Of a stretch of DNA of 64,000 nt, positions 40,451 through 50,884 are shown one piece after another. The notes under the pieces were generated by a model. That model saw only the letters and a list, made by a program, of their open reading frames with translations. It did no database searches and was not told the DNA's origin. The DNA lies in NCBI GenBank assembly GCA_037447655.1, contig JBBHKE010001556.1, positions 124,001-188,000 of the forward strand. The letters are read 5' to 3'. The stretch comes from Zygnema cylindricum (Eukaryota; Streptophyta; Zygnematophyceae; Zygnematales; Zygnemataceae). How positions within the stretch are numbered: position 1 is the first letter of the stretch; the number at the start of each line of letters is the position of its first letter. A program made the position numbers and the translations under genes.

Positions 40451-42049
40451 CTAGCCACTTAAGCCACATGCCTCTCTGCAAAACTTTAATTTAGGTGCAG
40501 GCAAGGGTTTAGTCATCATGTCAGCATCCATCTCCTCATCTGGTAAATAACTAAGTTTCAGAACTCTTCCCATAACCTTCTCTCTCACAAAGTGTAGCTT
40601 GATATCAATGTGTTTGCTCTTAAAGTGATGGCTAGGGTTAGATGCAATAGCAATGGCAGCCTGATTGTCACACCACACTACTTGAGGTCCAGATTGCATA
40701 AACAAAAGCTCTTGAAGGAGAGACTTTACCCAAATAACTCTTTGACGGCTGCGCTAGCCGCCATGTACTCAGCCTCCATAGTAGACTGAGCTGTCACCTT
40801 CTGAAGTTTGCTGCTCCTGCAGCATGTCCCACTTCCAATCTTCACAATGTATCCACTAGTAGAGCGTCGGCTTGGCATATCTCCATAGCTCGCATCGCTC
40901 CATGTCTGAATTTTTACTTCCTCTCCACCGAGAGAGAGTCGGAGGTTTCGAGTTCCTGCAAGGTATCGAAGAACTCTCTTTGCTGCCTCCCACTCTGACT
41001 TCTTTGGATTTTGCAAACTTCGGCTTAAGGTTCCAACAGCTGCTGCAATATCCGGACGGGTACAGTTCATGAAGTAGATGAGGCTTCCGACTATCTGCCT
41101 GTAAGGAATGGAGGACATAAAATCTGCCTCCCCTGACTCCAAAGAGTCACCAATCACAACCCCACCATGTGATTCTTTCCCTTCTATTTTCTGTCTGAAC
41201 TCCATGGGAGTAGCACTTCCCTTTGCCTCTGACATGCCGATCCTTTCAAGCATGTTTCCAATGGCTTCTTTCTCTGTCAAATAAATTAGTCTTTGTTTTC
41301 TATCCCTTTCTTCCTGAATTCCCAAAATTTACTTAGCCTCCCCTAAATCTTTCATTTCGAACCGAGAATTTAGAGCTGTTTTTATTTTGTTAATTTCATT
41401 AATGGATTTGCTTAGCAACAACAAATCATCAACATAAACAACAATATATATCACTCCATCTTCCCCTTCCATTACATAAACTGAATGATCTGAACTGATT
41501 GTAATACAGCCAAGATTTGTCAAAAATTCATCCAGTTTTAGGTTCCACTTTCGTGGAGCCTGCTTCAGACCATAAAGGGACTTCAACAATTTACAGACCA
41601 AATTTTCTTTCCCTTTTTCTATATATCCCTCTGGTTGCTTCATATATATAACTTCCTCCAAATCCCCATGCAAGAAAGTTGTCTCCACATCCATTTGATG
41701 CAATTCCATATCCTCTATTGCTGCTAAAGATAAGAGAATCCTAACAGTAGGAAAACGAACTACAGGTGAGAACGTCTCTTCATAATCAATGCCCTCTTTC
41801 TGGCTATACCCTTTAGCAACAAGCTTGGCCTTATATCTCTCAATGGTATTATCGGGATTCAGCTTTAACTTGAATACCCACATACAACTAATCGCTTTTC
41901 GATCCGGTGGAAGTTCCACAAGCTCCCAAGTTTGAGCCTCCATAATTGACTTTATCTCGTCATTTGCCGCAGCAATCCACAGATCTTTTTTCGGAACGGA
42001 GAAAGCTTCTTGAATGGTAAGAGGCTCCCCTGTGATTGCAGAATAAACA
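40451..42049 (-). pseudogene. Copia RT and RNase H, element I
   Basis: RT (41329-41943) has V-V-Y-V-D-D-L-L-L-L-S-K-S and is well preserved. A TAA at 41326-41328 replaces Tyr in A-K-Y-I-L-G-I-Q. RNase H has W-S-D-A-S-Y-G-D, E-A-E-Y-M-A and D-N-Q-A-A-I; a frameshift near 40730 splits it at V-K-E-L|W-V-K-S. The end is D-A-D-M-M-T-K-P-L and a stop at 40451. Upstream it continues across the solo LTR into 43382. Confidence 0.9.
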
Positions 42050-42054
42050 TGATC

Positions 42055-43376
42055 TGTTTTTCTTTGGTCTATAATAGACCGCAGAAGCGACCCAAACTAT
42101 CATGCAAGAAGCTAAGCAAAAATAGGTCGACGAACAATCATATGAAATGCATCCTCCATATACGTACACAGACGCAACAAACAACATTTAGGGTTTCATG
42201 GAATAATCAACATAAATAAACCCTATGACAACATCTAAGGTTTGATGGAATAATCGACATAAACAAACCCTAGGACAAATGCATAAACAATGCATATCAA
42301 ACATATATAAAATAACATAAATAAACAACAACAAACAAATGTATCACACATAAACAAAAGTATAATCAAAGTATAATCAAATAATCATTATATCATTCAA
42401 AGTGCATGACCTAATCGACAACCCTAAAATACTACATCTTTGGTCCCTACTTTTCTTAACAAGCATTGATGATATATTCCTAACAAAGCTCATTCGTATA
42501 TATACACTTGTGAGCTGTCAATGAATCGCTACGTGTCAAATTAACCGACGTAACTTCCACTAAGTAGTATTAAACCATGAGAACATATTACGACAAATAA
42601 TCCTAACTGTAAGTGTACACCTGAGAGTGGACCAATCATAAGAGTACACTTGTTTGCAAGTACGATACTACATACACACAAATTAAACTGTCGAAACCCT
42701 AATTGACCACATAAATAATAAACGCCATAATCAACTCTATTTTATTAATACACATAGGACAAACCAATGTTGTTCCAAATATTTACAGGTACACAAAATC
42801 TCACAAAATCGTATGCTGACTCATGCTGAGTCACTCAACGAAACTCCTCAAATTTTGTCAAACAATCCGGAACGTCCAAAAATAAATATCGTGTGATTGA
42901 CGCGATTTCGCGTCCCCACTCTTGATAAATAGCGGCGGCCTTTGTTCGCCGTCCTTGACTCTTATTCGGCACCGTTGATGTCGCGCCGCGTGGTCATAAA
43001 AATCCACTTGACGAAACCTCGTCAAACCATCCGAAATTGTCCGTACCGCAATTTTGTTCCTCGTCATAAATGCGTCTGTCGCAAATAAAGTACACCTGTC
43101 GCATTATGTTTTGTACGGCCAGCGTACATTTTTCAAATACTTCGAATATTTCAAATCGGATCGCGAAGCGATCCGCCGTCCATTTCCATTTCGTATTCCG
43201 TATTTTTCGTACGCTTCTTCGCGTCACTCAATTTGTAATTTACGTCACTTTAAATTCATTCGTACAATTAACCCCCAAACTACAAATCCATTCGAACCAC
43301 CATATTACATTTGGTTACTAAGTATGTGAACATGCGAGCGCACGCATGTACGAAAATGAATCTTCCAAAAACAACA
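42055..43376 (-). repeat. Solo LTR inserted in element I
   Basis: 1322-base minus-strand LTR with perfect TSD TGATC (42050-42054 and 43377-43381). Start TGTTGTTTTTGGAAG at 43376, end ...AAAGAAAAACA at 42055. It interrupts I's linker at D-H|V-Y-S-A-I-T. It carries the hairpin GGATCGC-GAA-GCGATCC (43158-43174) shared with B's LTR. A related LTR end is at 58753. Confidence 0.95.
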
Positions 43377-43381
43377 TGATC

Positions 43382-45891
43382 CACTCGGTCACCTCTCAGT
43401 CGGCTGCTTTGTCTTCTTCCCTTCGGAAAATCTGAAGCGATAATTGTTGGTTCCTGACGCAGTCTTGGAGGAGGAGGAGGAGGAGCAGGTGGTCCGGTAG
43501 TAGTTGCAATAGTAGGTGGATCAGGCAGCCCCAAAACATGTGGTAGTTCAGATGTAGATGAAGAAACCGTTGTTTGCTTGAAAGGAATCTGCTCAAGGAT
43601 GACATATTCCTGCAATTTTTTGCCTTTTCCGCCTCAATCATGCTAAAAACATCAACAGATTGACTTTCTTCTTTGATTTGAATATTCCTAGCAATCTGAA
43701 TTGTATTTTTCTGAGGATTATACTCTATATCCTACGGACTTATCATCATAGCCTAAAAATATCCCAGGTACAGATTTTGGACTTAATTTCCAATTTGGAA
43801 GGTTATCCAACATAAAACACTTACTTCCAAATACTCTAAAGTGACTAACATTCGGCTTTCTTCCTGTCCACATTTCATAAGGTGTTTTATCCTTCACAGA
43901 TCTAGTTTCTATTCTATTTCAAATGTAAGAAGCACACTGAAAAGCTTCCCTCCAAAATTTCGGATCTACACCTTTATCCATCATCATAGACATATCACAT
44001 TCAGTCAAGGTCCTATTGAGTCTTTCAGCCATACCATTCTGTTCCGGAGTGTAAGGAACAGTAAACTCATGAGAAATTCCGTTTCTTTCAAGTATTCAGC
44101 AAAGGCATTTGATACATACTCTCCACCGTTGTCAGATCGCAAAGCAAGGATCGATTTTCCGTGAAGTTTCTCTGCCCAGATCCGGAAATGCTTGAAATGT
44201 GTGAAGACCTCGCTCTTCTCCTTCATAAAATACACTCGGCTGAAACGTGAGTGGTCATCAGTGAATGTAACAAAGTATTTCCTTCCACCAAGAGAAGGAA
44301 CTTTGGCCTGTCCCCATACATCCGAGTGGATAAGGCCGAGAAGATCCTTTGCTCGATAATCTGAAGTCTGTGGTAGGGGAAGCTTATGAAGCTTTCCTAG
44401 AGCACAACCATCACAAACATGGGATTCCTTTTCACCAAGCTTGACACCTTCTATCATATTAGTCTTCACCATCTTTTCAAGCCTCTCATTATGAACATGC
44501 CCAAGCCTTTTATGCCACAAAACATTTTCAGAAAGGACACTGGAGTACACAAAATCAACTTTATTAACCAGGTCCATCCGATACAACATGTTTGGGCCTC
44601 TAGTTCCCACTAAGGCTACTCTCCCATCCTTGCTTACTATCTTTTTGCCTTTGCTCTGAAGAACATCAAAACCTTTACTTTCTGCAACTGAGGTAGAAAA
44701 CAAAATTTTCTTAAATTTAGGCACATATAACACATCATGCAAAGTTCTTTTTACAGCTTTGCCATCTATCTCACAATTCAGATCTATGCTACCCTTAGCA
44801 TTAGCTTCCACCGTGGCACCACAAGCATAAAAGATTTGACGAGTAGGGATAGGTGTCATATCCTTGAAATACGATTTGTTCCAACACATATGGGAAGAAC
44901 TTCCGGAGTCCATAATCCACCCGAGATCTTTCTCTCCCTCCATCATCTTTGCCATAGCAAAGAACTCGGTGTCATCAGTTTTAGGAAAACTAACAACCTC
45001 TGATTTCTCCTTCTCCATCTCCTTCACCGGCTCCTCTTCCTCCGCTGAAAAAGCTGCGGTTTTGCTCGGAGGTTTCGGTGTAAATGGAGCTCCTCTCACC
45101 TACGATCCTTTGCGATAAGAACCTGTTTCACACGCTTTTATATACAGAGGACAAAACTTGTACAAATGACCATTATTATAGCAATAGACACACCGTTCAT
45201 ATTGCTGAAAGGACTGATTTCCTTGAAATCTATTATCTCTCTGAAACTGAGCATTGTAAGCTACAGCTGGCTTTCCAGAATTGAATGCCAACTGATTCGC
45301 TTCTTCTTCTAGCACATACTCTATAGCTGTAGCTAGATTCCACTGTGTCTTATCCAATTTTTTCAGTTCATCATAGGCACCTTTATACTCACTAGGAAGC
45401 CCGCTCACTAAAATCATTGCTTGGTGATACTCAGGAAATGAACCACCTGAACATGCATTTTCAGCAACTAGAAGTCTGAAATTATTGCAATATTCTGCCA
45501 TGCTTCCGCGTGTATACTTATATTCCCAGATCTGCCCAGCAGTTATAATCTCATGTTGTGCATTAGCCCTAGAATATGTCTTTTTCAAAGCATCCCAAAT
45601 CTCTGATGCTTTAGAAGCCTGAATGTATGTCATATGCAGCTCCTTAGATATCATTAATTTTATCAAATGAAGAGCCTGCTCATTCTTTTGATCATAGTTT
45701 ACATCAGTTTCTACCATAGATCCATTAACAAGATCAAAAAACTTTACTTGTACAAAATACGACCTTACAAGATCTGCCCAATACAGATATTCTCTCCCAT
45801 CAAAAACCGGAATTCGTGAAGGCGGGCCCGTGACCTGTTGTTCTGAGACAACAGCCGGAACCGAAGACGATGAGGATGCCGGTTTAGTCAT
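43382..45891 (-). pseudogene. Copia gag, protease, integrase and linker, element I
   Basis: gag (45891-45100) starts M-T-K-P-A-S-S-S-S-S with 18 codons inside the LTR, then Q-V-T-G-P-P-S-R-I-P-V-F-D-G. Its knuckle is CVYCYNNGHLYKFC. A TAG at 45100 divides it from protease (WIMDSGSSSHMCW near 44910). Integrase has H-K-R-L-G-H, C-D-G-C-A, I-H-S-D-V-W-G and R-S-D-N-G-G-E-Y. A frameshift near 44095 precedes N-G-M-A-E-R-L-N-R; stops follow near 43920 and 43730. The linker (43280-43640) is Pro/Ser-rich. Gag-pol is in a single frame, as in other Copia elements. Confidence 0.9.
45821..45835 (-). other. Primer-binding site of element I
   Basis: The minus strand reads GGTCACGGGCCCGCC right after the LTR. 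It differs from the consensus at three positions, all T-to-C or A-to-G, so either the site decayed or this family used another primer. Confidence 0.65.
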
Positions 45892-46676
45892 CTCGGAACC
45901 AAACCAAGCAAGAAACTTTCACAAAACCGGTCTGAAAAACAGCAACTTCAAAAGTTGATAAAACCCAAAACAGAGACAGAATATCTCTGAAAGTCTACCA
46001 CAGTGTAGATAATATCATGATGAACATACACACAAAATTACAAGTAATTCTGCCAACAGATCTGTGAGATATCCACAGATGAAAATGCCAAAAACAGGCT
46101 GTACAGTTTTTGACTACAAAATGTTCATACCTTCAAAGTTATCTATGTCCTACTAATATACACCGAAGCCTATGCTGTTGAACGTACGGAGGCATACCAG
46201 CCGTACATTAAATACCTGCGGCTCGAACCGAACAAGGTACGTCATACAAAAAAAGATTCCTTTACTAATCAACTAACCACACAAAGACAAAAATCTACTT
46301 AACTAGATATTTACAAAGGAGTAGGATTCTATATGCCACGTCATTTGTCGTGTATGTGGCTCACACGGACCAGCATTTGTCGGCGGTCTCCCTCAGCCGC
46401 GTACATATCACATTCGGCACCGTAGACAAATCTCCATGTGCCATTTTGTCCTCAAGTGTATCTATGCACAAACAATCGGATATTCTGGAGTGTCCTCTTT
46501 CTTGTAGTGACTTGTGTCTTGGGAGTGTATACAAAGGTGTACTCCCTACCGATCTAGTGGAACATCAATTCTGGTGTGTAATGAAACGAACTTACAACCA
46601 AACATATGCTAATTCGTGAAACTCTCTCTCCCTCACACTCGAGGCATAGAGAGGACTAAAGCTTTCCAAAACAACA
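45836..46676 (-). repeat. 5' LTR of element I
   Basis: 841 bases, the partner of 39586-40427. TSD TCGTC follows. Confidence 0.95.
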
Positions 46677-46789
46677 TCGTCTACCTTTAAGTCATGGAAC
46701 GAAAATTACGTTGTACGTGGCATATCAGACAATTTGTCTTTTTTCGCTAAAATAACATATTTTATAAAAATAAAAATATTAAATTTAAA

Positions 46790-46925
46790 AAATTATATAT
46801 ATTGCGATATACATCGTGATAATTTATGTTGGTCTCGGTACGATATATCGAGGATTCTGCTCGATTGATATTCAATATATTGAATATCCAATTTATCGCG
46901 ATATGAATTTACCCGATACCCAACA
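46790..46925 (-). repeat. TATCG-rich cluster, right
   Basis: TATATTGCGATATACATCG, CGATATATCGAGG, TTCAATATATTGAATATC and the end CGATACCC, the mirror of GGGTATCG at 37735. Before I inserted, the two clusters were about 1.8 kb apart. Confidence 0.65.
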
Positions 46926-46965
46926 GTAGTAAAAACATTAACACTAATAGCGATTCACGGTGGGT

Positions 46966-47182
46966 ACAATGTGTATCGTTATTAGTGTTAATGTTTTTTT
47001 TCCTCTTAAAACATATTTTTCTTTTACACGTTTGCCAGATTATGGATCTGACGGTTGCGATTGAAATCTTAGATTCTCACCTTCCCATCGGCGGTCTATA
47101 TATGAAAACATGATAAGTGTGTACGGAGAAAATATGTTTTACGTGACGAAAAAATTATTAACACTAATAGCGATTCACGGTA
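46966..47182 (-). mobile_element. MITE-like inverted-repeat element, copy 3
   Basis: 217 bases, the inverted counterpart of copy 1. Shared blocks (read on minus) are AAGGTGAGAATCTAAG, CCGTCAGATCCATAATC, and terminal CGCTATTAGTGTTAATA / CATTAACACTAATA. An extra copy of the terminus at 46938-46961 forms a palindrome with the element's left end. Confidence 0.8.
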
Positions 47183-48329
47183 TGGTGTTGAGTATCGGCA
47201 AAACTATGATCGCGATAAATTGTCGAACTGTTAAAGGGCTTGATATCTACCTCTGGCAGAGGTCGCAAAAGTCAAAATTTTAGAAAACCAAAACCGACCT
47301 TTATTTTTTTTCAAAATCTGAGTACCCGACGCCAGACCGGGTTATGTCACGCTCCTAAATTGTTAACCGTTAATCGAAATGCGTTTAAGAAAATAAAAGT
47401 TAACCGAAACTCGATTTCTCGCGACTAACCGTACCCACCTGTACCCAAATAGGTACAGAATTAGTGGTATCTATTGGATTTAACTTCAATCTGTAGCGAT
47501 GAACTTTTCTCGTCGCTGTAACAAATTGTTACTCCGGAAAATCACAGAACAAAAGACGCCTACAAATGTCGGTGAAAAATAGGATTCACTATTTTTGGTA
47601 CGACATAAAATTCAAAAGATTACATGACATATATTTTTGTATGCCACGTCGGACAAAATTACGCCACGTCAAATTTTGAACGATACAACATCACTGCAAA
47701 AGATAATTGAAACGACATAGTACCACGGGAAATTTAAACTTCAGATATTACCCGGAATCTCCGGTGTAACTCAACTGATCTTTGAAATTCAAATATTTGT
47801 TTTCAAACGTAGTAAGAAAATTCAAATTTCTTAGTTTACAAAATTTGAATGTTTCAATCCTATATAGCTTAGTTTGTTATATTCAAGGAAAAACTGTGTT
47901 AGTTTAGCGAGTATATAATTACCATTGTAACAAGTAGAATATCATCAGATTAGTTTACATTGTATCTTTACATTTTTCTCTATTTTTAAAGGAAATTTCA
48001 TTTGATATGAGTTCTGTGTAAATCTGAATGTGAATATTGAAGTGTAAATTTGATCAAGTATAATCTGAGTATTTCAGAAGTTTATTATGGTCAGAAGGGA
48101 AGTAATTATGTGAATGTTATTAAGATAAATTGGCTTCAAGGTCTGACATCTGATTTATTTTCAAGCTTGAAGTCTTTAATAGATTTCAGAGGGACAGGTT
48201 ATTTGTCCAAGGTCTGTTTCAGATAAAAGTTAATGCTTAAGAATTTAAGATAACTTGAAGTATTTTGTTCGTAAGGGATTTGTGAGAGTATTACTTTGGC
48301 ATTTTAAGGTTGCTTATTTGTAAGTGATG
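47183..48329. other. AT-rich non-coding DNA
   Basis: No gene recognised. Repeated short AATTCAAAT/ATTTGAAT motifs at 47770-47860. Nothing else supportable. Confidence 0.6.
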
Positions 48330-48392
48330 ATACGTATTTAAACATGCACACGTAGGTTTTTCATTTAACTAGGTTTAGAAGACATAGAAGCA
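48330..48392 (+). repeat. Short LTR-like fragment upstream of J
   Basis: ATTTAAACATGCACACGTAG..TTTCATTTAAC..TTTAGAAGACATAGA resembles 50185-50240 in the LTR of K. It meets RT sequence at a 13-base repeat, GAAGACATAGAAG (48378 and 48395). Confidence 0.5.
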
Positions 48393-49511
48393 GCAGAAGA
48401 CATAGAAGTGGATCAAATGGACATCAAGACTGCCTTTCTACATGGAGAGTTGGAAGAGGAAATTTTTATGCGACAGCCAGAAGGATTTGTGGAGCAAGGG
48501 GAGGAAAGGTAGGTATGTCGATTGATCAAATCTTTGTATGGGCTGAAACATGCACCCCGGCAATGGAACGAGAAGCTCGATGAGTTTCTTACAAGTTTGG
48601 GATATATTCGGATCAACTCCGCTCACTCAATTTATTTGTTTGAAGACGAGGAAGGAATTATTTTTATTGCATTTTATGTTGATGATTTGCTTGTTTTAAG
48701 TAAATCTATGGATAAAATAAATAAGTTGAAAAATGATCTAAAGGGAAGATTTCAGATGAAAGATATGGCAGAAGCAAGGTATATTTTAGGAATTCAAGTA
48801 GAGAGAGACATAGATAGAAAAATAATAAGATTAACTCAAAAGGAGGCCATTGGAAACATGTTAGAAAAATTCCAAATGGACAAGGCTAATAGTTGTACCA
48901 CTCCTATGGAATTAAAGAAGGGAAGTGAGGGGAGTGTGGAAGAGGGAGTTATAATCTTAGATGATGAGGTAGGCCCGGAAGAGAAAAGATTTATGCAGAC
49001 CATCCCTTATAGACAGGTAGTGGGCAACCTAATACATTTCATGAATTGTACCCATCCGGACATAGCCGCAGCTGTAGGAATACTAAGTAAGAGTATGAAT
49101 GCTCCCACTAAGAAAGATTGGGAGGCAGCTAAGAGAGTCCTTAGATATCTCATAGGGACTAGGGATCTATGGCTGCATTTGGGTGGGAACAATACTGACA
49201 TCACCACTTGGAGTGATGCCAGCTATGGGGATGCTCCTATGAGGAGATATACATCTGGATATGTATTGTATATGGGTGATGGGGCTTGCTGCTGGAGCAC
49301 CAAGCTGCAAAAGGTCATTGCTCAGTCCACCATGGAGGCTGAGTACATTGCTTCTTGCTCTGCTGTAAAAGAGTTGATGTGGGTCAAGTCTTTGCTTGGT
49401 AAGCTTGGTCATCTTAAAAGTGGTGTCCCAAAAGTGTTTTGTGATAATCAGGCTGTCATTGCCATTTTTGCCAATCCTAAACATCACTTTAAAGCCAAAC
49501 ACATGGACATT
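48388..49511 (+). pseudogene. Copia RT and RNase H fragment, element J
   Basis: Plus-strand fragment starting abruptly at A-A-E-D-I-E-V-D-Q-M-D-I-K. It is in one frame with a single TAG near 48511. RT has A-F-Y-V-D-D-L-L-V. RNase H has W-S-D-A-S-Y-G-D, E-A-E-Y-I-A and D-N-Q-A-V-I. It is the cleanest RT-RNase H frame in the window and very close to K (54000-54780). It ends in the gap at 49512. Everything upstream of RT motif 2 is missing, replaced by an LTR-like fragment. Confidence 0.9.
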
Positions 49512-49521
49512 NNNNNNNNNN
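49512..49521. other. Assembly gap (10 N)
   Basis: Cuts RNase H of J. The sequence to the right is unrelated. Confidence 0.95.
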
Positions 49522-49757
49522 TGGTTGGATTACAAACAGGGGCAGTTCTATCGTATCCGCCGGTACCGAGATAGAGGGAGAGGTTGAAAGTCACTGTCGC
49601 TGTTTACACCTTCGAACTCTCTGACGGAGACGAAGAAAAGACGTAAAATGTTTTGGATCTTTTATGATTTTTATTGGAAATTAAAGATGTCCTTCGGTGT
49701 TTCTCCCAAACCTCTATGAACCATTTCTAATCCGATACACGAAACCAGTCGTTGACT
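49522..49757. other. Unassigned DNA
   Basis: No recognised feature between the gap and the RNase H fragment. Confidence 0.5.
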
Positions 49758-49878
49758 TTTTGCTAGGCATGTCGCTATAGCTAGCATTGCTCCAAGTCTG
49801 CAGTTTCACTTCTCCACCTCCGAGAAAAAGTTTGAGGTTCCGAGTCCCTGCCAAGTATCTCCAAACCCTCTTTGTGGC
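49758..49878 (-). pseudogene. RNase H fragment of an N-like Copia element
   Basis: About 120 bases closely matching 63617-63737 (RNase H of element N: W-S-D-A-S region and R-N-L-K-L). It is interrupted at 49882 by the LTR of K. Left TSD candidate for K: CTTCC. Confidence 0.75.
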
Positions 49879-49951
49879 TTCCTGTAGAAATTAAAGGTTA
49901 TTTTTAGTATTTTCTAGGTTTTGTAAAATGCAGAAAAGAAGCAGAGGCAGT

Positions 49952-49995
49952 CTCTCAAGCTTCCACATTTGTCGCTGTCACTGAAAGTTGGAGAG
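49952..49995 (+). other. Conserved U3 stem-loop, copy in LTR of K
   Basis: CTCTC pairs with GAGAG around TTTGTCGCTGTCACTG. The inner stem is weak. Confidence 0.5.
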
Positions 49996-50070
49996 GGAGA
50001 TAGAGCCATGGCCGCCTATGCTATCTTGACGGGGACAAACATTAGGTTGGTAGATTTTACCAAAATAGAT

Positions 50071-50155
50071 ATTGACGGACCCAGGATTTGAACCTGGTAC
50101 ATGTTGTTCGTCAGGTTAGCCGGTAGCTGGTTACCTTAGCCAATTAGTCTAAGAT
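50071..50155 (-). other. tRNA-like module in LTR of K (best copy)
   Basis: The minus strand has a D-arm hairpin CTTAGACTAATTGGCTAAG and a perfect T arm CCAGG-TTCAAAT-CCTGG (5-bp stem, 7-base loop) about 45 bases on. The B box GGTTCAAATCC differs from the Pol III consensus at one base. The acceptor stem does not pair. Confidence 0.75.
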
Positions 50156-50884
50156 CAAGGTTAGAGGATATAAGGTTTCGTAGCTATTTAAATGTTTACA
50201 CGTAGGCTATTTCATTTAACGGGATATTTAGACATAGATACAGTTTGTAATGTACAGCGTACGGAAAATCCGAAACGGATACCGCGCATCTTGTTTCGAA
50301 GACGAAACAAATATTGCGCAAGTATTTATGACGGCCATGATTGTAATCCGGCTTAATCGAACGGCCACGAAGCATGCCGAGATCGCGAAATAGGTTTTTC
50401 GGCGGATTGCGGTTGACGTCACATCAATTGCCACGTGGCACAATCACATTGGATTACGGCATCTCTGAGGATTACAGAAACGAACCCAAAAGTGACATGT
50501 GTCGACTTTTTGGCTTTGTCGTACAATGGCCGTACAGAAAGTACACCGGCACTTGTACCTTTATGTGCGATACAGTATTATATTTGGTGCCGTACTTCAG
50601 TAGATAGAGTTTTAGAGAGAGATAGTACTAAGAAAAAATTGATAGATTGGTCCCTCACTCCCAAAGTGCTTCTGTACTAAAGTTCAACTTTGACCCTTCA
50701 TAATTACTGCTTAGGGGAGCAAATTCAGAGATTCTTTTTGCTATCGACTCACGGGAGTCTTGCCTTCACAATGGTGAAGATGGTCAGAGTTATTGTCTGC
50801 CAGGGTGGCAGTTATTCTTGCTGAAACACAAAAGGGTCAGGGTTATCTTAGAGGCTTCGTGTGAGCTGCCGACTTTGAGGACCT

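Larger units (their letters stand above)
39586..46676 (-). mobile_element. Element I: complete Copia element with TSD
   Basis: 7091 bases between perfect TSDs TCGTC (39581-39585 and 46677-46681), with both LTRs, PBS, gag-pol and polypurine tract. The LTRs differ by about 3% by eye. It contains a later solo LTR (42055-43376). Subtracting that and its TSD gives ~5.76 kb, normal for Copia. It is inserted between the two halves of a MITE-rich locus. Confidence 0.95.

Noticed and set aside
40101-46619. 89-codon plus-strand ORF present in both LTRs of element I (40101-40370 and 46350-46619)
   Set aside because: Its conservation is explained by LTR identity; it is antisense to the element and has no recognisable domain.
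50071-50155. Functional tRNA gene
   Set aside because: T arm and boxes are good, but the acceptor stem does not pair and the anticodon arm is not convincing; it sits at the same place in many LTRs.
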